Below, piece after piece: positions 10,481 through 22,067 of a DNA stretch of 64,000 nucleotides. The stretch is taken from positions 82,539,334-82,603,333 of the forward strand of contig CM057475.1 in assembly GCA_030035585.1 (NCBI GenBank), given 5' to 3'. The translations under genes and the position numbers were made by a program. Numbering within the stretch: the stretch's first letter is position 1; every line of letters starts with the position of its first letter. The notes under the pieces are model-generated. The model worked only from the letters and a program-made list of their open reading frames with translations, ran no database searches and was not told where the DNA came from. The stretch comes from Dugong dugon (lineage: Eukaryota; Chordata; Mammalia; Sirenia; Dugongidae).

Positions 10481-11904
10481 CCGCAGAAGATGAGCACAGG
10501 GCCTTCTCTTGGTGCCACGTCACAGAACCTTCGTCTTCCTGGCAGACCTGCTGCTTGAACTGCAACCGCTTTTCTTGCCTTCCTCTTGGTTGTCTCTGCT
10601 GTTTCTCGACGAGGATGACCCAGTCGTCAGGTTTGCCTGGGCCTGCTCAAAGTCCTGCATCCTGCGAAGCCCCTCGCTCCCAGGCAAACTGGGACTGTGG
10701 GTCCCCACTACGTGCCCTCACTGCCTGCTCCCCTGTCCTCAGGCTGGCAGACCCAGCTGGGTTCCCTGCTGCCCACGGGACCAGCGAGCACTGTGCAGCT
10801 GCTGGCTCTGCCTGGGTGGGCGCTACCTGCCTCGTGGCCTCCTGGACGGGCAGCCGGGCCCCCTTGGCCTCCCCGGGCCTTGGGTGTGTTGCCCACAGCA
10901 TGGCCCACCTTCGGGGCCCACAGCAGAGCCCTCCCACGGGGACCACATGATGCAAAGGATCCAAATACAAAGCGTAGGGCTCGAGGGAGAAGCTGTCCCT
11001 GACCCCACCGTGAGCGAAGCAAATCGGCCTTTGGACAGCTCCGGCGGTGACACCACCTCCTCCCATCCCTTTTGGGGTCACACCCCAGAGGAGCATCATT
11101 TGCTCAGAGGCACTCAGCTTCCCTGAAAAGGCATGAACGTTGCCATGAAAATGATCCCATTTTTATTGCCTGTCCCCCCAGTCCCAGCCCGTCTTCCCCA
11201 ACCCTGTGAGCGTTCCTCGCCTGGGGGTGCTGAGCAAAGGGCACAGACCAGAAGGGGAGCAGCCAGGATGGCACCCAGCTGGGGGTGCTGCCACCAAGGC
11301 TGCCCTGCAGCCCCAGGCCACTACCTGCAGAGACCCTGATTCATCCCTAAATCCAGGTCTCCTGCCTGCCCCTCTGTGGGCAGGATCCGCACCCCCTGCA
11401 GTCTTTCACCAGGCACCGACCCCTCCCTGGAGCCCACCCATCTGCCACACCTGGGCCCAGGGTGGGGAGGCGGTAATTCCCAGGAAGGGGGCCTTCTGCC
11501 CCAGGTTTCAGGAGACGCGTGGGCAGTTTGCATCAGGAAATGGCAGTGACTAGAAGTCAATTGTCTTACAAGCTGGACTGCGCTGGGAGCCCGGAGTTTA
11601 CTGAGCATCCACTCTGCTCCTCTTCCTTCAACAGCCGACCCCGTCACCAGGAAGACAAGGCGTGAGTCAAGTGAAGGGCCACACCTCCCCGTGATGGGGC
11701 CACCGAGCCATCCTGGGATAGAGGAAGCTCCTCTGTGCTCAGTTTTATCTTAAGGACTGAGGCCCTCCACCCTGTCTCTGCCCTGGTGGACATCCAGGGG
11801 GACGGCCCTCTGCCCCATCTCTGCCTGCTAGAGACCGTCTTAGCCAGAGAGAATTAGGTTCTATCCCTGACGTTCAGCGGTCACGCACACCACCAGTGAT
11901 GACA
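10480..11904. other. Intergenic GC-rich DNA, nothing recognised
   Basis: Open frames occur on both strands over the same bases (for example about 10509-11126 on + and 10647-11099 on -). They lack any recognisable domain or exon boundary and are not called. Confidence 0.5.
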
Positions 11905-12055
11905 GCAGGTGATTAGTGAGAGCTCTCCACAACCCCCCCCCCCCCCGAGCTATACCAGGTGGCCCATTTTACAGACGAGAAAAGTGAGACCCCAACAGGT
12001 GAAGCTCACAGAGCTGGTGAGGACTGGAGCCCAGGTCGCTGTCTGTACTCATGAT
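11905..12055 (-). mobile_element. MIR SINE fragment, antisense, with a C14 run
   Basis: 'cccattttacagacgag.aaa.tgaga' and 'aggtgaagctcacagagctgg' are the reverse complement of the MIR core and 3' part. A run of 14 C (11933-11946) lies at its left side. Confidence 0.6.
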
Positions 12056-12419
12056 TCAGGCGCTATGTCTCAGACGTGTCTCGGTGCAGTGATGAGACAC
12101 ACCAACAAGGCCCTGCGCTCAGGACCGTACATTCAGGGCCCTGTGTTTGGGGTGGTTAGCCTCTGGTGCATGGGGGCCAGCAGGGACCAGCTTGTGAGAG
12201 TCAAATGTGGCTTGCACCCACCACTTCCCAATTCTGTGCACAGTGACATCACCCTGGTGGCTTGGAATTGGCCGTGTTGAGTATTCACACCACAGGAACC
12301 CGCAAACACAACACATCAGGGCTCCGTCCTTCTCGAGAGTGAGTTTCCCAGCACACTGCTGCTATTTACAAAAACCATATCGTTCAATTTGTGTTGTCTA
12401 CATGTAAAAATACAGTGCT

Positions 12420-12680
12420 ATCCACACACATCACATGTATGCACACACATTCACGCACACACAGGATACGCGCACACACGTGCACACTCAGACACACATG
12501 CACATAGGATATACATGCACACTCAGACATACCTGTGCAGAGACATACACATAGGACACACCTACCACACACACGTATACACACATGCACACACGCACAC
12601 CACCCACACACGGGACACACATGCACACACACACTCACAAACATGTATATGCACACACCACACAGACACACACCACATAG
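12420..12680. repeat. Degenerate CA-rich microsatellite
   Basis: About 260 bp of interrupted (CA)n with TG, TA and GA interruptions. It yields His/Thr-rich or Cys/Val-rich spurious frames. Confidence 0.9.
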
Positions 12681-12689
12681 CAGGAGAAA

Positions 12690-13850
12690 GTATTTTAATT
12701 TAGCTATCCACCTAAATGTTCGAACTGAGCAGCTACCATTGGAGAAGGGAATGCTGAGAGTCCCTGATGCCGGCTGGGCTCCCCAGGCCCCTCGGAGCTC
12801 CATTACACTGGTCTCGACCTCAGTTCCACAGACCAGACACCAGCGCGGCTGCACACCTCATTCCAAGTCTCAGAGCTGCCTCCTCCAGTTCTCCCCGCCA
12901 CTGAAACCCTGCTCCACCCCTGGGGCTTGTTTCCCCCACATCCTCACCCAGTCTGGGCCCTCCACAGGTTTGTATAGAAATTCATTCATTTCCTGCATCT
13001 GGGAGGGGTCCTGAGTGGGGGCACCACCGTCTCACTGCCACGTGTCCTCCCCCTTGCTCCAGACGCTCTCGAGTCCCTCCCTTGAGGGTGCTGGATAGCT
13101 CTACCCACACCCAGCCCCTGGGGTCTCACCTTTTCCCTCAGCCCCTGGGATTTTCCCAAGAAGCAGAATTACCTCCTCAGAGCCCCCTGGGGTGGCTGTG
13201 AACAGAAGCCATTGTCCACCTCCTGATGGCTGAGCTGGCCACCTTCATTTTCTCGTTTATAGCTCCTCAAATGAGAATCCATGGCGGGGTGAGGACGTCT
13301 CCAACAGATGTAACTGAAGCTTCATTCAGACAGGACGACATCTGATGTGCTCCAAAGACTCTCTAAATCTCGTTGGGGAGACCCGTGAGCCCCCCCACAA
13401 CAGGTCTGGAGGGACAGTGGTCACCACCCAGGCCCCTGGGCACTTGCCGTGCTGGGCTCCCTGGGTGGCTCCGGGCCCCTGGTCCACAAGGGAGACCTGC
13501 GAGGAGCTGAACTGCAGGCCCAAGGCTCAGGCACACTGCAGCAGGACACTCAGCCCACGCTCCTCTCGGCGGGAGGAGGGTACCCGTGGGGCTCAGGAAG
13601 GACGGGAAGAATACAAGGAAGGAGAAAGGGGACAAGGGGACACGGAAGAAAAGAGGCAACGGGCAACTGTGAAGCCGGTGCCAAAGACGGCTGCAACAGA
13701 CACTGTGAGCAGGAGGGAGCACCTAGCAACACGGCTGACAGCCACTGGCAGCTTCTGTGGCGTGGTGTCTCAGCAAGTTACCACCGGGGAAAGGGAAAGG
13801 GGCGGCCACAAAGCACTGCATCACAGACGCGTCTGCAGTCCAGCATTGAG
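12690..13850. other. Intergenic DNA, nothing recognised
   Basis: The 218-codon open frame at 13345-14001 lacks any recognisable domain and overlaps frames on the other strand. Confidence 0.5.
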
Positions 13851-13855
13851 GTGTA

Positions 13856-13990
13856 CCCACCTTTTATTTTATTGTGGTAGACTGCATAGAACAAGAAATT
13901 TGCCTTTCAGCCATTTTCGAGTGTACAATTCCGTGCCGTTAGTTACATTTGCCATGCTGTGCAACCATACCCACTGTCGTTTTTCTTTTA
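13856..13990 (-). mobile_element. Old L1M-type fragment, antisense
   Basis: 'cattttcgagtgtacaattc', followed by 'gttacatttgccatgctgtgcaacca', matches the common old L1 3' phrase in antisense. Confidence 0.6.
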
Positions 13991-13999
13991 AAATGTTAT

Positions 14000-15026
14000 A
14001 AAAACAAAGACAACAATGATACTATGTCTTTAAAACCTGTGAGAATCACCAGGGCCACACGATGTGTAAGAATGTTGGGTTTCCAAGGGAACATAGGTCC
14101 TCGCTAGCTTTCGGATACACAGGTCATCACGAGCACCAGCCACGGCCCGCCACACAGGCCAGGCCCAGGGCCATCGGGTCCGTCCTGACAATGCTGACAA
14201 GCGCCGGGACTCCCTCCTGCTCTGCGTGCATCTGCACTCAGAGCCGGGTTTGTGCAGCAACATGGAAAGAAGGCTCATGGCTTATTGAGCACGTGATGTT
14301 AGCCAAACATCGTCGGCAGGCCGGGGAGCTATGACGAACCCGAAGTTCCTGTTTTTCTGGAGCAGTGTTCTGGGCCCTCAATCTATGTTCTGGCACTTCT
14401 CGTTGGATAGAGCATGTGACGTGGTCGAGGACGGATTGCCAGTAAGCACGTATGCACCCAGCTTGCACTGAGCAAGGTACGCCCGGGGTTAATTGCATTT
14501 GCCTGCTAATCTGTGGTGAGCAATGTCACTTGGGTTTCACCACGTCTTTGATGTGGTGGGGCGGGTGAAATTCTGCACTGCAGGTTGGCGGAAAGGCACG
14601 ATGGGCCCTGCAGACCTTCCTTACTTATTGGGTGATTCCACCCCGGATGGGATTCTAACATCCAGTCTACCCTGAAGGCTGGGTAGGACACCCAGGAAGA
14701 GGCCTCTCCCTGAAGGAGCTTGTTGAGTCCATGGCGTTCAGGGAAGACAAGGGTGGCCACTGACAGGCTGTGCGGTGAGGGGACAGCCCCACTGTGGGCA
14801 GGGCTATCTCAGGCCAAGCGGCCACCTGGGTTGGTTCAGAGCTGGGCTGCGGTGACGACGGCAGACGAGTTCCCTGCCCTGCTCAGAACTCACTATCCAG
14901 GGAAATAAGTTCTCCAGTGGTGGAATAATTACTAAAAATAGCTGAGGCGGGAGCGGGGTACATTCCAGGTGAGCACTGTGGACAAGTGAGAGCCAGGGAC
15001 ATGGTAAAAACAGTGTTGTGTTATGG
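14000..15026. other. Intergenic DNA, nothing recognised
   Basis: No family or coding signal was recognised. Confidence 0.5.
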
Positions 15027-15230
15027 AAAAGACCAGCTGCCATTAGTTGACCACTCCCGACTCCTGGCCACCCTGTGTGCGTCAGAGTAGAGCTCTGCTC
15101 CATAAGGTTTTCAATGGCTGATTTTTCAAAAGTAGGTGGTCAGGGCTTTCTTCCAAGGTGACTCTGGGTGGACTCCAGCCTTTTGGTTAGCAGCTGAGCA
15201 TGTTACTGTTCACACCACCCAGGGACTCCA
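15027..15230 (-). mobile_element. AfroSINE-type SINE (long subtype), antisense
   Basis: It runs from 'accagctgccattagttgac' to 'acaccacccagggactcca', including 'gttttcaatggctgattttt'. Confidence 0.82.
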
Positions 15231-15239
15231 TCCAGGGAA

Positions 15240-15330
15240 AAGGTGTAAGTTTTGCAATCTGGCTCCAGACTCAAACACCACTTGACTTCCCTCCTCGTCT
15301 GTAAAATGGGGACAAAGTGAGGACATGAAA
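15240..15330 (+). mobile_element. MIR fragment
   Basis: 'ctccagactcaaacaccact' and 'tcctcgtctgtaaaatgggga' follow the MIR core order. Confidence 0.55.
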
Positions 15331-15539
15331 CCCTTCCTGCTCCGATGGCCACACATTACATGGGGCACTTATGTGGACTGAGCCACTACCTCCCTAGTCT
15401 TGTTTCCCACAGCTCCTCCCCTTATCTGCCAGGTGATGCTCTTGAGAGGGCTATCAGAATGGTGGGAATGGCAACACCTATCATTTCAATGATGCAAACT
15501 GCGAACAGTGAAGCTCAATGGAAACGTGGCAGTTGAAAA

Positions 15540-16050
15540 AGCAATTAGGACAAGGATAAGAATTCGGACTTCTCTTCAGAAATCATGCAAGCAAAAGAAA
15601 GTGGAATAAAATATTTAAAGTGTTGAAAGAAACAAACCTCCAACCTAGAATTTTGTATCCAGTGAAATTATTCTTCCAAAGTGAAGGACATACATAGACC
15701 AATGGAACAGAATTGAGAACCCAGCTGTAAATCCATCCACCCATGGTCAGCTGATCTTTAACAGAGGACTAAAGTCCATTAAATGGGGAACAGATAGTCT
15801 TTTTAACAAACAATGACGGCAAAACTGGATGTCCATCTGTTAAAAAAAAAAAAAAAAAAAACAGGACCCATACCTCACACTACACACAAAAATTAATTCA
15901 AATGGATCAAAGTCCTAAACATAAAGCCTAAAACGATAAAGATCATGGAAGAAAAAACAGGGACAACGCTAGGGGCCCTAATATATGGCATAAATACAAT
16001 ACAAACCATAACTAACAACGCACAAACACCAGAAGGGAAACTAGATAACT
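15540..16050 (+). mobile_element. L1 ORF2 fragment (decayed)
   Basis: 'agaccaatggaacagaattgag' and 'attcaaatggatcaaagtcct' are typical of the C-terminal part of L1 ORF2. A translated stretch at 15945-16050 (EEKTGTTLGALIYGINTIQT) fits too. An A20 run at 15842-15861 interrupts it. Confidence 0.7.
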
Positions 16051-16051
16051 G

Positions 16052-16479
16052 GTGGTTGTCAGGTGCCTTTGAGTTGGTTCTGACTTACAACAGAGTGAAA
16101 CACTGCCTGGTCCTGCTCCATCCTCACAATCCTTGTTATGCTTGAGCTCACTGTTACAGCCACTGTGTCAATTCATCTCATCGAGGGTCTTCCTCTTTTT
16201 TGATGACCCTCTACTTTATCAAGCATGATGTCCTTCTCCAGGTCCCTCCTGATAATACATCCAAAGTATATGAGGGGAAGTCTCACCATCTTTGCTTCTA
16301 ATGAGCATTCTGGCTGTACTTCTTCCAAGACAGATCTGTTTGTTCTTCAGGCAGTCCATGATATATTCAATATTCTTTGCCAACACCATAATTCAAAGGC
16401 ATCAACTCTTCTTTGGTCTTTGTTACTCATTGTCCAGCTTTCACATGCATATGAAGCAATTGAAAATACCATGACTTGG
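16052..16479 (-). mobile_element. RTE/BovB-like LINE 3' end, antisense (left part of a split copy)
   Basis: It starts with the inverted 3' tail ('ggttgtcaggtgcctttgagttggttc'), then 'cactgcctggtcctgc', 'cagccactgtgtcaa' and 'aaaataccatgacttgg'. It matches the near full-length copy at 34655 in order. It stops at an L1 insertion and resumes at 17619. Confidence 0.85.
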
Positions 16480-17613
16480 TGTTCACAATAGCAAAAAGAT
16501 GAAACAACCTAGATGCCCATCAACAGATGAATGCATAAACAAACTATGGCACATACACACCATGGAGTATTACATAATGATAAAGAACAATGATGAATCT
16601 GTGAAGCATCTCACAACATGGATGAAACTGGAGGACATTATGCTGAGTGAAATAAGTCAATCGTAAAAAAATATTGTATGAGACCTGTACTGTAAAAACT
16701 CACGAAAAAGTTTACACACACACACACAAAAAACAATCTTTGTTGGTTAGGAAGGATGGAAGGGGTTGGGGGGAATACTGACAATAGATAAGTGGTAACT
16801 TTGGTGAAGGGTAAGACAGTACACAATACTGGGGAAGCCAGCACAACTTGTACAAGGCAAGATCATGGAAGCTCCACAGACACATCCAAACTCCCTGAGA
16901 GACTGAATTGCTGGGCAGAGGGCTGTGGTCTTGGGGAACATCTAGCTCAATTTGCATAACACAGTATATAAAGAAAATGTTCTATGTTCTACCTTGGTGA
17001 GTAGCGTCTGGGACCTTAAAAGCCTGTGAGCAGCCATCTAAGGTACTCCACTGGTCTCACCCCTTCGGGAGCAAGTGAGAATGAAGAAAACAAGATGCAA
17101 GGGAAAGATTAGTCCAAAGGACTAATGGACAACCACTACCACAGCCTCCACCAGACTGAGTCCAGTACAACTAGATGGTGTCCAGCTATCATCACTGACT
17201 GCTCTGACCAGGATAACAACAGAGGGTCTCAGACAGAGCTGGAGAAAAATGTAAAACACAATTCTAACTCACAAAAAAAGACCAGACTTACTGGCCTGAT
17301 AAGAGACTGGAGAAACCCCAAGAGTATGGCCCCCGGACACCCTTTTAGCTCAGTAATGAAGTCACTCCTGAGGTTCACCATTCAGCCAAAGATTAGCCCC
17401 ATAAAACGAGACTAATGGGGCACAAGAGTTCAGGGACAAGGACTAGAAGGCAGGAGGGGACAGGAAAGCTGGTAATAGGGAACCCAAGGTTGAGAAGGGA
17501 CAGTACTTGATGTGTATTGGGGTTGTTAACCATTGTCATAAAACAATATGTGCACTAACTGTTTAATGAGAAGCTATTTGTTCCGTAAACCTTCATCTAA
17601 AGTACAATAAAAA
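16480..17613 (+). mobile_element. 5'-truncated L1 inserted in an RTE LINE
   Basis: It opens in ORF2 ('ttcacaatagcaaaaagatg') and runs through the 3' UTR shared with 1-655 to 'agtacaataaaaa'. The RTE segments on both sides repeat about 18 bp (16462-16479 and 17614-17631, 'gaaaa.accatg.ct.gg'), the expected target-site duplication. Confidence 0.88.
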
Positions 17614-17856
17614 GAAAACACCATGGCTCGGGTCAGGTGCACTTTAGTCTTCAAGGAGATATCTTTGCTTCTTGACACTTTTAGAGATTTTTTGCAGCAG
17701 ATTTACCCAACGCAATGGGTTGTTTGATTTCTTGACTGCTGCTTCCAGGGGCATTGACTGTGGATCCAAGTAAAATGAAATCCTTGACAACTTCAATCCT
17801 TTCTCCGTTTATCATGATGTTGCTTATTGGTCCAGTTGTGAGGATTTTTGTTGTTT
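17614..17856 (-). mobile_element. RTE/BovB-like LINE, antisense (right part of the split copy)
   Basis: It resumes with 'caccatggctcgggtcaggtgc' and continues to 'gcttattggtccagttgtgagg', the order seen at 35090-35320. The element is 5'-truncated at about 17856. Confidence 0.85.
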
Positions 17857-17875
17857 GATAATGCCATTCAAAGGC

Positions 17876-17965
17876 AAAGAAACCAAACCTGTTGCTGTCA
17901 ATTCCGACTCATGCCGGCCCCATTTGTGTCAAGGAAAACTGCTCCATAGGGTTTTCAAGACTGTG
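17876..17965 (-). mobile_element. AfroSINE fragment, antisense
   Basis: 'aaccaaacctgttgctgtcaattccgactcatg' through 'atagggttttcaa'. The head is missing. Confidence 0.7.
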
Positions 17966-18424
17966 GTGCTCACTCACGCAGTGAGGAAGCAGTGTGGATG
18001 CAGCTGGATGTGCTCGGGAGATCACAGGCTGAGGGTGAATGGGTGGGGGACCAGGGGCTCCGGCCTTCATGTTGCAAGTCCCTCTGGCCTCACCAGCCCA
18101 CGGGACATTCAGTCCAGTACACTCTTGCTGGAACAATTTCTCTATCTGGTTTATGTTAGATGGGATGATTGCACGCATGACTGATGGGACACATGTAAGA
18201 CGACTCCGAGTTTGCTACTAAATCCAAACTTGAAAATGATCCACATTTGGCATTTTAAATGACATTTACTAACTGAAGTCTAAATAAATCAAAGAATTTT
18301 TTTTTATAGTTATGTAGGGAAGAGCAATTAATAGGATCTGCCCCCTCTGTGATTTTTTTCAAACTTCTAAGATATAAAGTTTTTTTCTGGCTTGGTGAAA
18401 AATTAGATAAACAGTAAGCTAGGT

Positions 18425-18650
18425 TTTTTAAAAACCAATTTTTATTGATGCATAATTCACATGCATACAATAAAATGGACCCACTTTAAGTATGTGGTTT
18501 AATGATCTTGGAAAACGGTGTACACTTCTGTAACCACTGCTCCAGTGAAGACACACGACATTTCCATTGCCCCAGAAAGCTCTCTCTTCCTCTTTCCCAA
18601 TCAACCTCCTCCCCACAACCATGTTTTTTTTTTTTCTGTCTATATTATAC
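18425..18650 (-). mobile_element. Old L1M-type fragment, antisense
   Basis: 'tttattgatgcataattcacatg', 'aataaaatggaccca' and 'tgtaaccactgctccag' match the common old L1 3' phrase. Confidence 0.55.
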
Positions 18651-18687
18651 GTGAGCTAATCTGGGGCTCAGTGGTCTGACTCTTTAA

Positions 18688-18733
18688 AAAAAAGTTGCCA
18701 TCAAGTCACTGCAGACTCCTGGTGACATCATGG
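18688..18733 (-). mobile_element. AfroSINE tail fragment, antisense
   Basis: 'agttgccatcaagtcactgcagactcctgg' only. Confidence 0.5.
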
Positions 18734-18747
18734 TGATGAAGGGGCCG

Positions 18748-18918
18748 CTGGGCGGGTGACACAGACGATGGAGCGCTCGACTGCTAGCGAGAGACTGCTG
18801 GTTTGAAGTCACCCAGAGGCACCTCAGAACAGGCCTGGTGATGTTTCCAAAAGGTCACATCCTAGAAAACCCTATGGAGCAGTTCTACTCTGCACACATG
18901 GGGTGGCCATGAGTGAGA
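18748..18918 (+). mobile_element. Diverged AfroSINE-type SINE, sense
   Basis: 'gctgggcgggtgacacagacgatgga' stands where the head would be. It is followed by 'aaaaccctatggagcagttctactctg' and 'gtggccatgagtg'. The poor match to the head suggests age or a different subtype. Confidence 0.6.
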
Positions 18919-18929
18919 ACCCTTACTCT

Positions 18930-19120
18930 CTTGTGTCTGGTTCCTTTCGTTTGGCATTGTGTTTGAGGTACACCCCCGTTGTTCTTGTGAGTAATTTGTT
19001 CCTTTTCATTGTTAAATAGTATTCCATTGTATGAGTATAGTACGCTAGACTCTAAGACACACCAGGTACTTTACAATTTGGTGATGAGCTCTAAAAAAAT
19101 AATAAAATTGTCTTGCAATA
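18930..19120. mobile_element. Old L1M-type fragment
   Basis: 'tttcgtttggcattgtgtttgagg' and 'aatagtattccattgtatgag' match an old L1 3' region. Confidence 0.5.
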
Positions 19121-19380
19121 CCCAGGACTTGTGAACACTAATTAGAATCCAAAAAGGAAAACTCAGAGATATTTAAAGCTCTTATCACAAAAAAGAGTTC
19201 AAAGCTCATGCTGGTCAGCTGATGCAGGGTGGGTCACGAGGAAAACTTGTCTTTTAAACGGAATTTAATGGTAGCCTAACAAAAGAACACATTTTGAACT
19301 AAAATTAATTATCTTGCCATCATTTCAAAAGACTTATCTTCGCATGCATAAAATAATAGTAAAACAAAACAAAAGATAGT

Positions 19381-19586
19381 AAACCAACTGCTGTCAAGTC
19401 GACTCCAACTCATGGTGATCCCATGTGTGTCAGACTAGAACTGTGCTCCAAAGGGTTTTCAAGGGCTGATTTTTTTGGCAAGTAGATGGCCTGGTCTTCC
19501 TTCTGAGGCACCTCTAGGTGGACTTGACCCTCCAACCTTTTGGTTACAAGTGAATGTATTAACCGTTTGCACCACCCAGGGACTCC
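19381..19586 (-). mobile_element. AfroSINE-type SINE (long subtype), antisense
   Basis: It runs from 'aaaccaactgctgtcaagtcgactcc' to 'tttgcaccacccagggactcc'. Confidence 0.87.
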
Positions 19587-19959
19587 GTCCATACATAAAG
19601 CAATTACACAGAAGACAGTCTGAGAGTTGACAAAGGTTTCAACTGCAGTCAGACTGGACAAATCTACACATAAAAAGGGGAGCCTATGGCACCATGTCTC
19701 TGGGTCTCCTCACAAGGTTCCTGAGGGCTGTGGGTGCTCACTGCCCCCTGACCACTCCACGGCAGCTGCTCTGGGCTCCCAGTGGGGAACCCAAGGTCCA
19801 GCCTCAGGCCTGTCTGACTCCACCTGCCTGCAGCATTGGACAGCCACCGCTCCCGCCCTGTCCCTGCTTACCCGCCCAGCTCCTGGCAGGCCACTCCTCA
19901 GTCCTCCATTCTCTGTTCCCACACCCTTGAGGACTCTGACCTTGGTCCTCTTGCCCATC

Positions 19960-20955
19960 CAACCCTTCACTGGTGATCTTACCAGTCCAGCATCAAAATG
20001 CTGCTGACCCCGAGTTCACACTCCAGCCCCAACCTCCCTGTGATCCTGACTTGGATGTCCAGCTGCCTTTGCCACTGCTCCCCAAGCTCATGGCCACCCC
20101 TGGACCTGCACTGCCACCGTGCTCCTTTTGTGGCCCTTTCCTCCTTGAGCCAGGGCTGCAGACCCCAGGAGTGCGGTCCCTCGGTCCCTTCTTCCTCTCA
20201 CACTACATCCACCCCACCCACACGTCCACCCAAAGACCCTGCCTTCACAACACCACCGCTCTGAAATCCAACTGTTCTCACACCACACCCACATCCACAC
20301 CCCTCATCACCTTGCCTGGCCCCCACAGTGGTCCCTCACAGGTCTCCCTGCCTCCGCCCTGAAGTCCCTCCTGTTGTTCTCAGCAGGGCAGCCACAATGG
20401 TTACAACCCCATCGGTCACCACCCTCCTCTGCTCAGAGCCCCCGTAGTGTCCCCCACCCGTTAGGAGTCCTCGAATGGGCCCACAAGGGTACGCTGTCCA
20501 TCCTCCTCCCCTTACCTCCCTGCCTTCACTCTCACCCTGTCCCCCTCCACCCACTCTGCTCTCCCGGCCCCAGGCCTCCTTGCTGCCCCTTGCTCGTGCC
20601 CGGTGCATGCTGCCCCAGTGCTGTTGCATCCACTGTTTCCACCTTCTGGCACAACCTTCCCCAGACACTGCACGGCTGGCTCCCTCAGCCCCTCGCGGTC
20701 TTCCCCCTCATCCTGCTTAAAATTACAAGTCCCGCCACCTACACACACCAAATATTCCTCCTTTGCCCCGTCCCTGCCCTATTTTTCTATATAGCACCAT
20801 GTGACTTATTATATAATTTGCTTTTGTCATTGTTGCCAGTCTTTCTGTCTGAAATATAATAAGCTGGGGAGTAAGACCCTCCTCTGTTTACCGCCCACCC
20901 CAGCACCTCGAGCAGGGCGTGGCCACCAATAAACCTTCCTCGAGTGGACGGATGC
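19960..20955 (+). mobile_element. Long L2 LINE 3' region
   Basis: The order of phrases follows L2: 'ccaacctccctgtgatcctgacttggatgtcc', 'catccacacccctcatcacc', 'ctctgctcagagcccccgtagtg', 'ttccccagacactgcacggctggctcc', 'tatatagcaccatgtgac' and a final 'caccaataaaccttcctcgagtgg'. At about 1 kb it is long for an L2 remnant. It ends about 0.3 kb before the CpG island. Confidence 0.75.
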
Positions 20956-21335
20956 TCTAGGTCCTTGTTCTCCTGATTTTGGAGCATCGTCTTCTGAGGG
21001 TGCAATACAATCACCGCCAACTTTACAACATCACGACACAAGTTATGATTCAGATACTGGTGAAACCCATAACTGAATGGGTAATCGCTCGGATACCAAA
21101 GAAAACAAACCCACAAACGAAGAGGTCGGCCACATTGTATTTCAACATCAAAGCTTTTCGTCAAAACGTCTCCCTCGGTAGCTCAAAGAACCTCTGAGCT
21201 GCCGACTTCACGGACATCGGTAAGCTCTGCACAGGGGCTCCGGCCGCGCCAGCGGGGACTGGCAGGGCTGACTGGGAGGCCCCGCCCACCATGTAGCCCC
21301 GCCCACACGAACGCCGCCGCGACTAGCGCGCCCCT

Positions 21336-21340
21336 ATTGG
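21336..21340 (-). promoter_or_regulatory. CCAAT box (inverted, ATTGG)
   Basis: CTATTGGCC within the CpG island fits an NF-Y site in reverse orientation. Confidence 0.55.
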
Positions 21341-21443
21341 CCGAGGCACAAGGGGGCGAGCCAGAGCCGCTCCGAGGCCTCACTCCTCCCTGCCCGGAGG
21401 CCACGCCCACCCTTCCGGAGAGCGCTGTGCCGAGCGCGCCCCC

Positions 21444-21448
21444 ATTGG
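21444..21448 (-). promoter_or_regulatory. CCAAT box (inverted, ATTGG)
   Basis: CCCATTGGCTG is a good NF-Y core in reverse orientation, 108 bp from the previous one. Confidence 0.6.
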
Positions 21449-21483
21449 CTGCTCCGCGGTCGGGCTCACCAAAGGGCCATGCT

Positions 21484-21488
21484 CCAAT
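21484..21488 (+). promoter_or_regulatory. CCAAT box
   Basis: CTCCAATCGGC is a CCAAT core in forward orientation, 40 bp after the inverted one. Confidence 0.55.
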
Positions 21489-21761
21489 CGGCCGAGATTC
21501 GAGGGGCGGGGCGCGCCGACGGGCGGGGCTGCGGCAGTACCAGAGGGCGAGTGTGTAGTCCGGTCTCGAGGGCTGCCCACTGGGTGCTTGGGGGCCGCCT
21601 CTTGGAGCACTCTACATCGTCCCTGAGATCGGCCCCTTAAGTGTTCTTTTAGGGAGCTCCAAGCAGCAGGCGGCTTGGCGTTTCCCCTGCGGCCCTGAAG
21701 CGTCTCCTCCCGACCTCGGGTCAGAGGGCGGAGAGCGGCTCTGGGCGAGCGACGGCGTCTC

Positions 21762-21771
21762 GCGCAGGCGC
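21762..21771 (+). promoter_or_regulatory. NRF1-type site
   Basis: GCGCAGGCGC matches the palindromic NRF1 consensus (GCGCANGCGC). Confidence 0.6.
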
Positions 21772-21880
21772 AGTCGACGCGGGGCGCGTCCCCGACAGCC
21801 CGCGCCTCGCCTGCGCCCTCCCCGGTAGGCCCCGCCCCCGGCCCCGGCCCCGGCCCCTCTCACTGGAGGCGGAGGAGCGA

Positions 21881-21888
21881 TGACGTCA
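21881..21888. promoter_or_regulatory. Perfect palindromic CRE (ATF/CREB site)
   Basis: TGACGTCA lies about 180 bp upstream of the start codon in the CpG island. CREB/ATF factors bind this full palindrome. Such positions next to the transcription start are typical of functional CREs. Confidence 0.75.
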
Positions 21889-21912
21889 TCGAGCGGGGCG
21901 ACCGGCATTGGG

Positions 21913-21921
21913 CGCCATTTT
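21913..21921 (+). promoter_or_regulatory. YY1-like site at the probable transcription start region
   Basis: CGCCATTTT matches the reverse complement of the YY1 core (AAnATGGCG). YY1 sites of this kind sit just downstream of start sites in TATA-less promoters. Confidence 0.5.
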
Positions 21922-22067
21922 GAAAAAGGAAAAAAAAAAAATCGGCGGCAGCGACGGCTGCCGGCCTGAGATTCTCTGGTGGCGGCACGCGCCGGCCGCT
22001 CGTTCCGTGCGCGCAGTTGGCGCGGCAGCGCCCGCCCGCCGCCGCCTCAGCGCTCGCGGCCTCGGCG

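Noticed and set aside
10509-11126. 205-codon open frame and overlapping frames on -
   Set aside because: GC-rich chance frames, partly within an old interspersed repeat. No domain seen.
12389-13014. His/Thr-rich frames on + and Cys/Val-rich frame on -
   Set aside because: They are direct translations of the CA-rich microsatellite.
13345-14001. 218-codon open frame
   Set aside because: No recognisable family and no exon borders. It overlaps frames on the other strand and runs into an old L1 fragment at its end.
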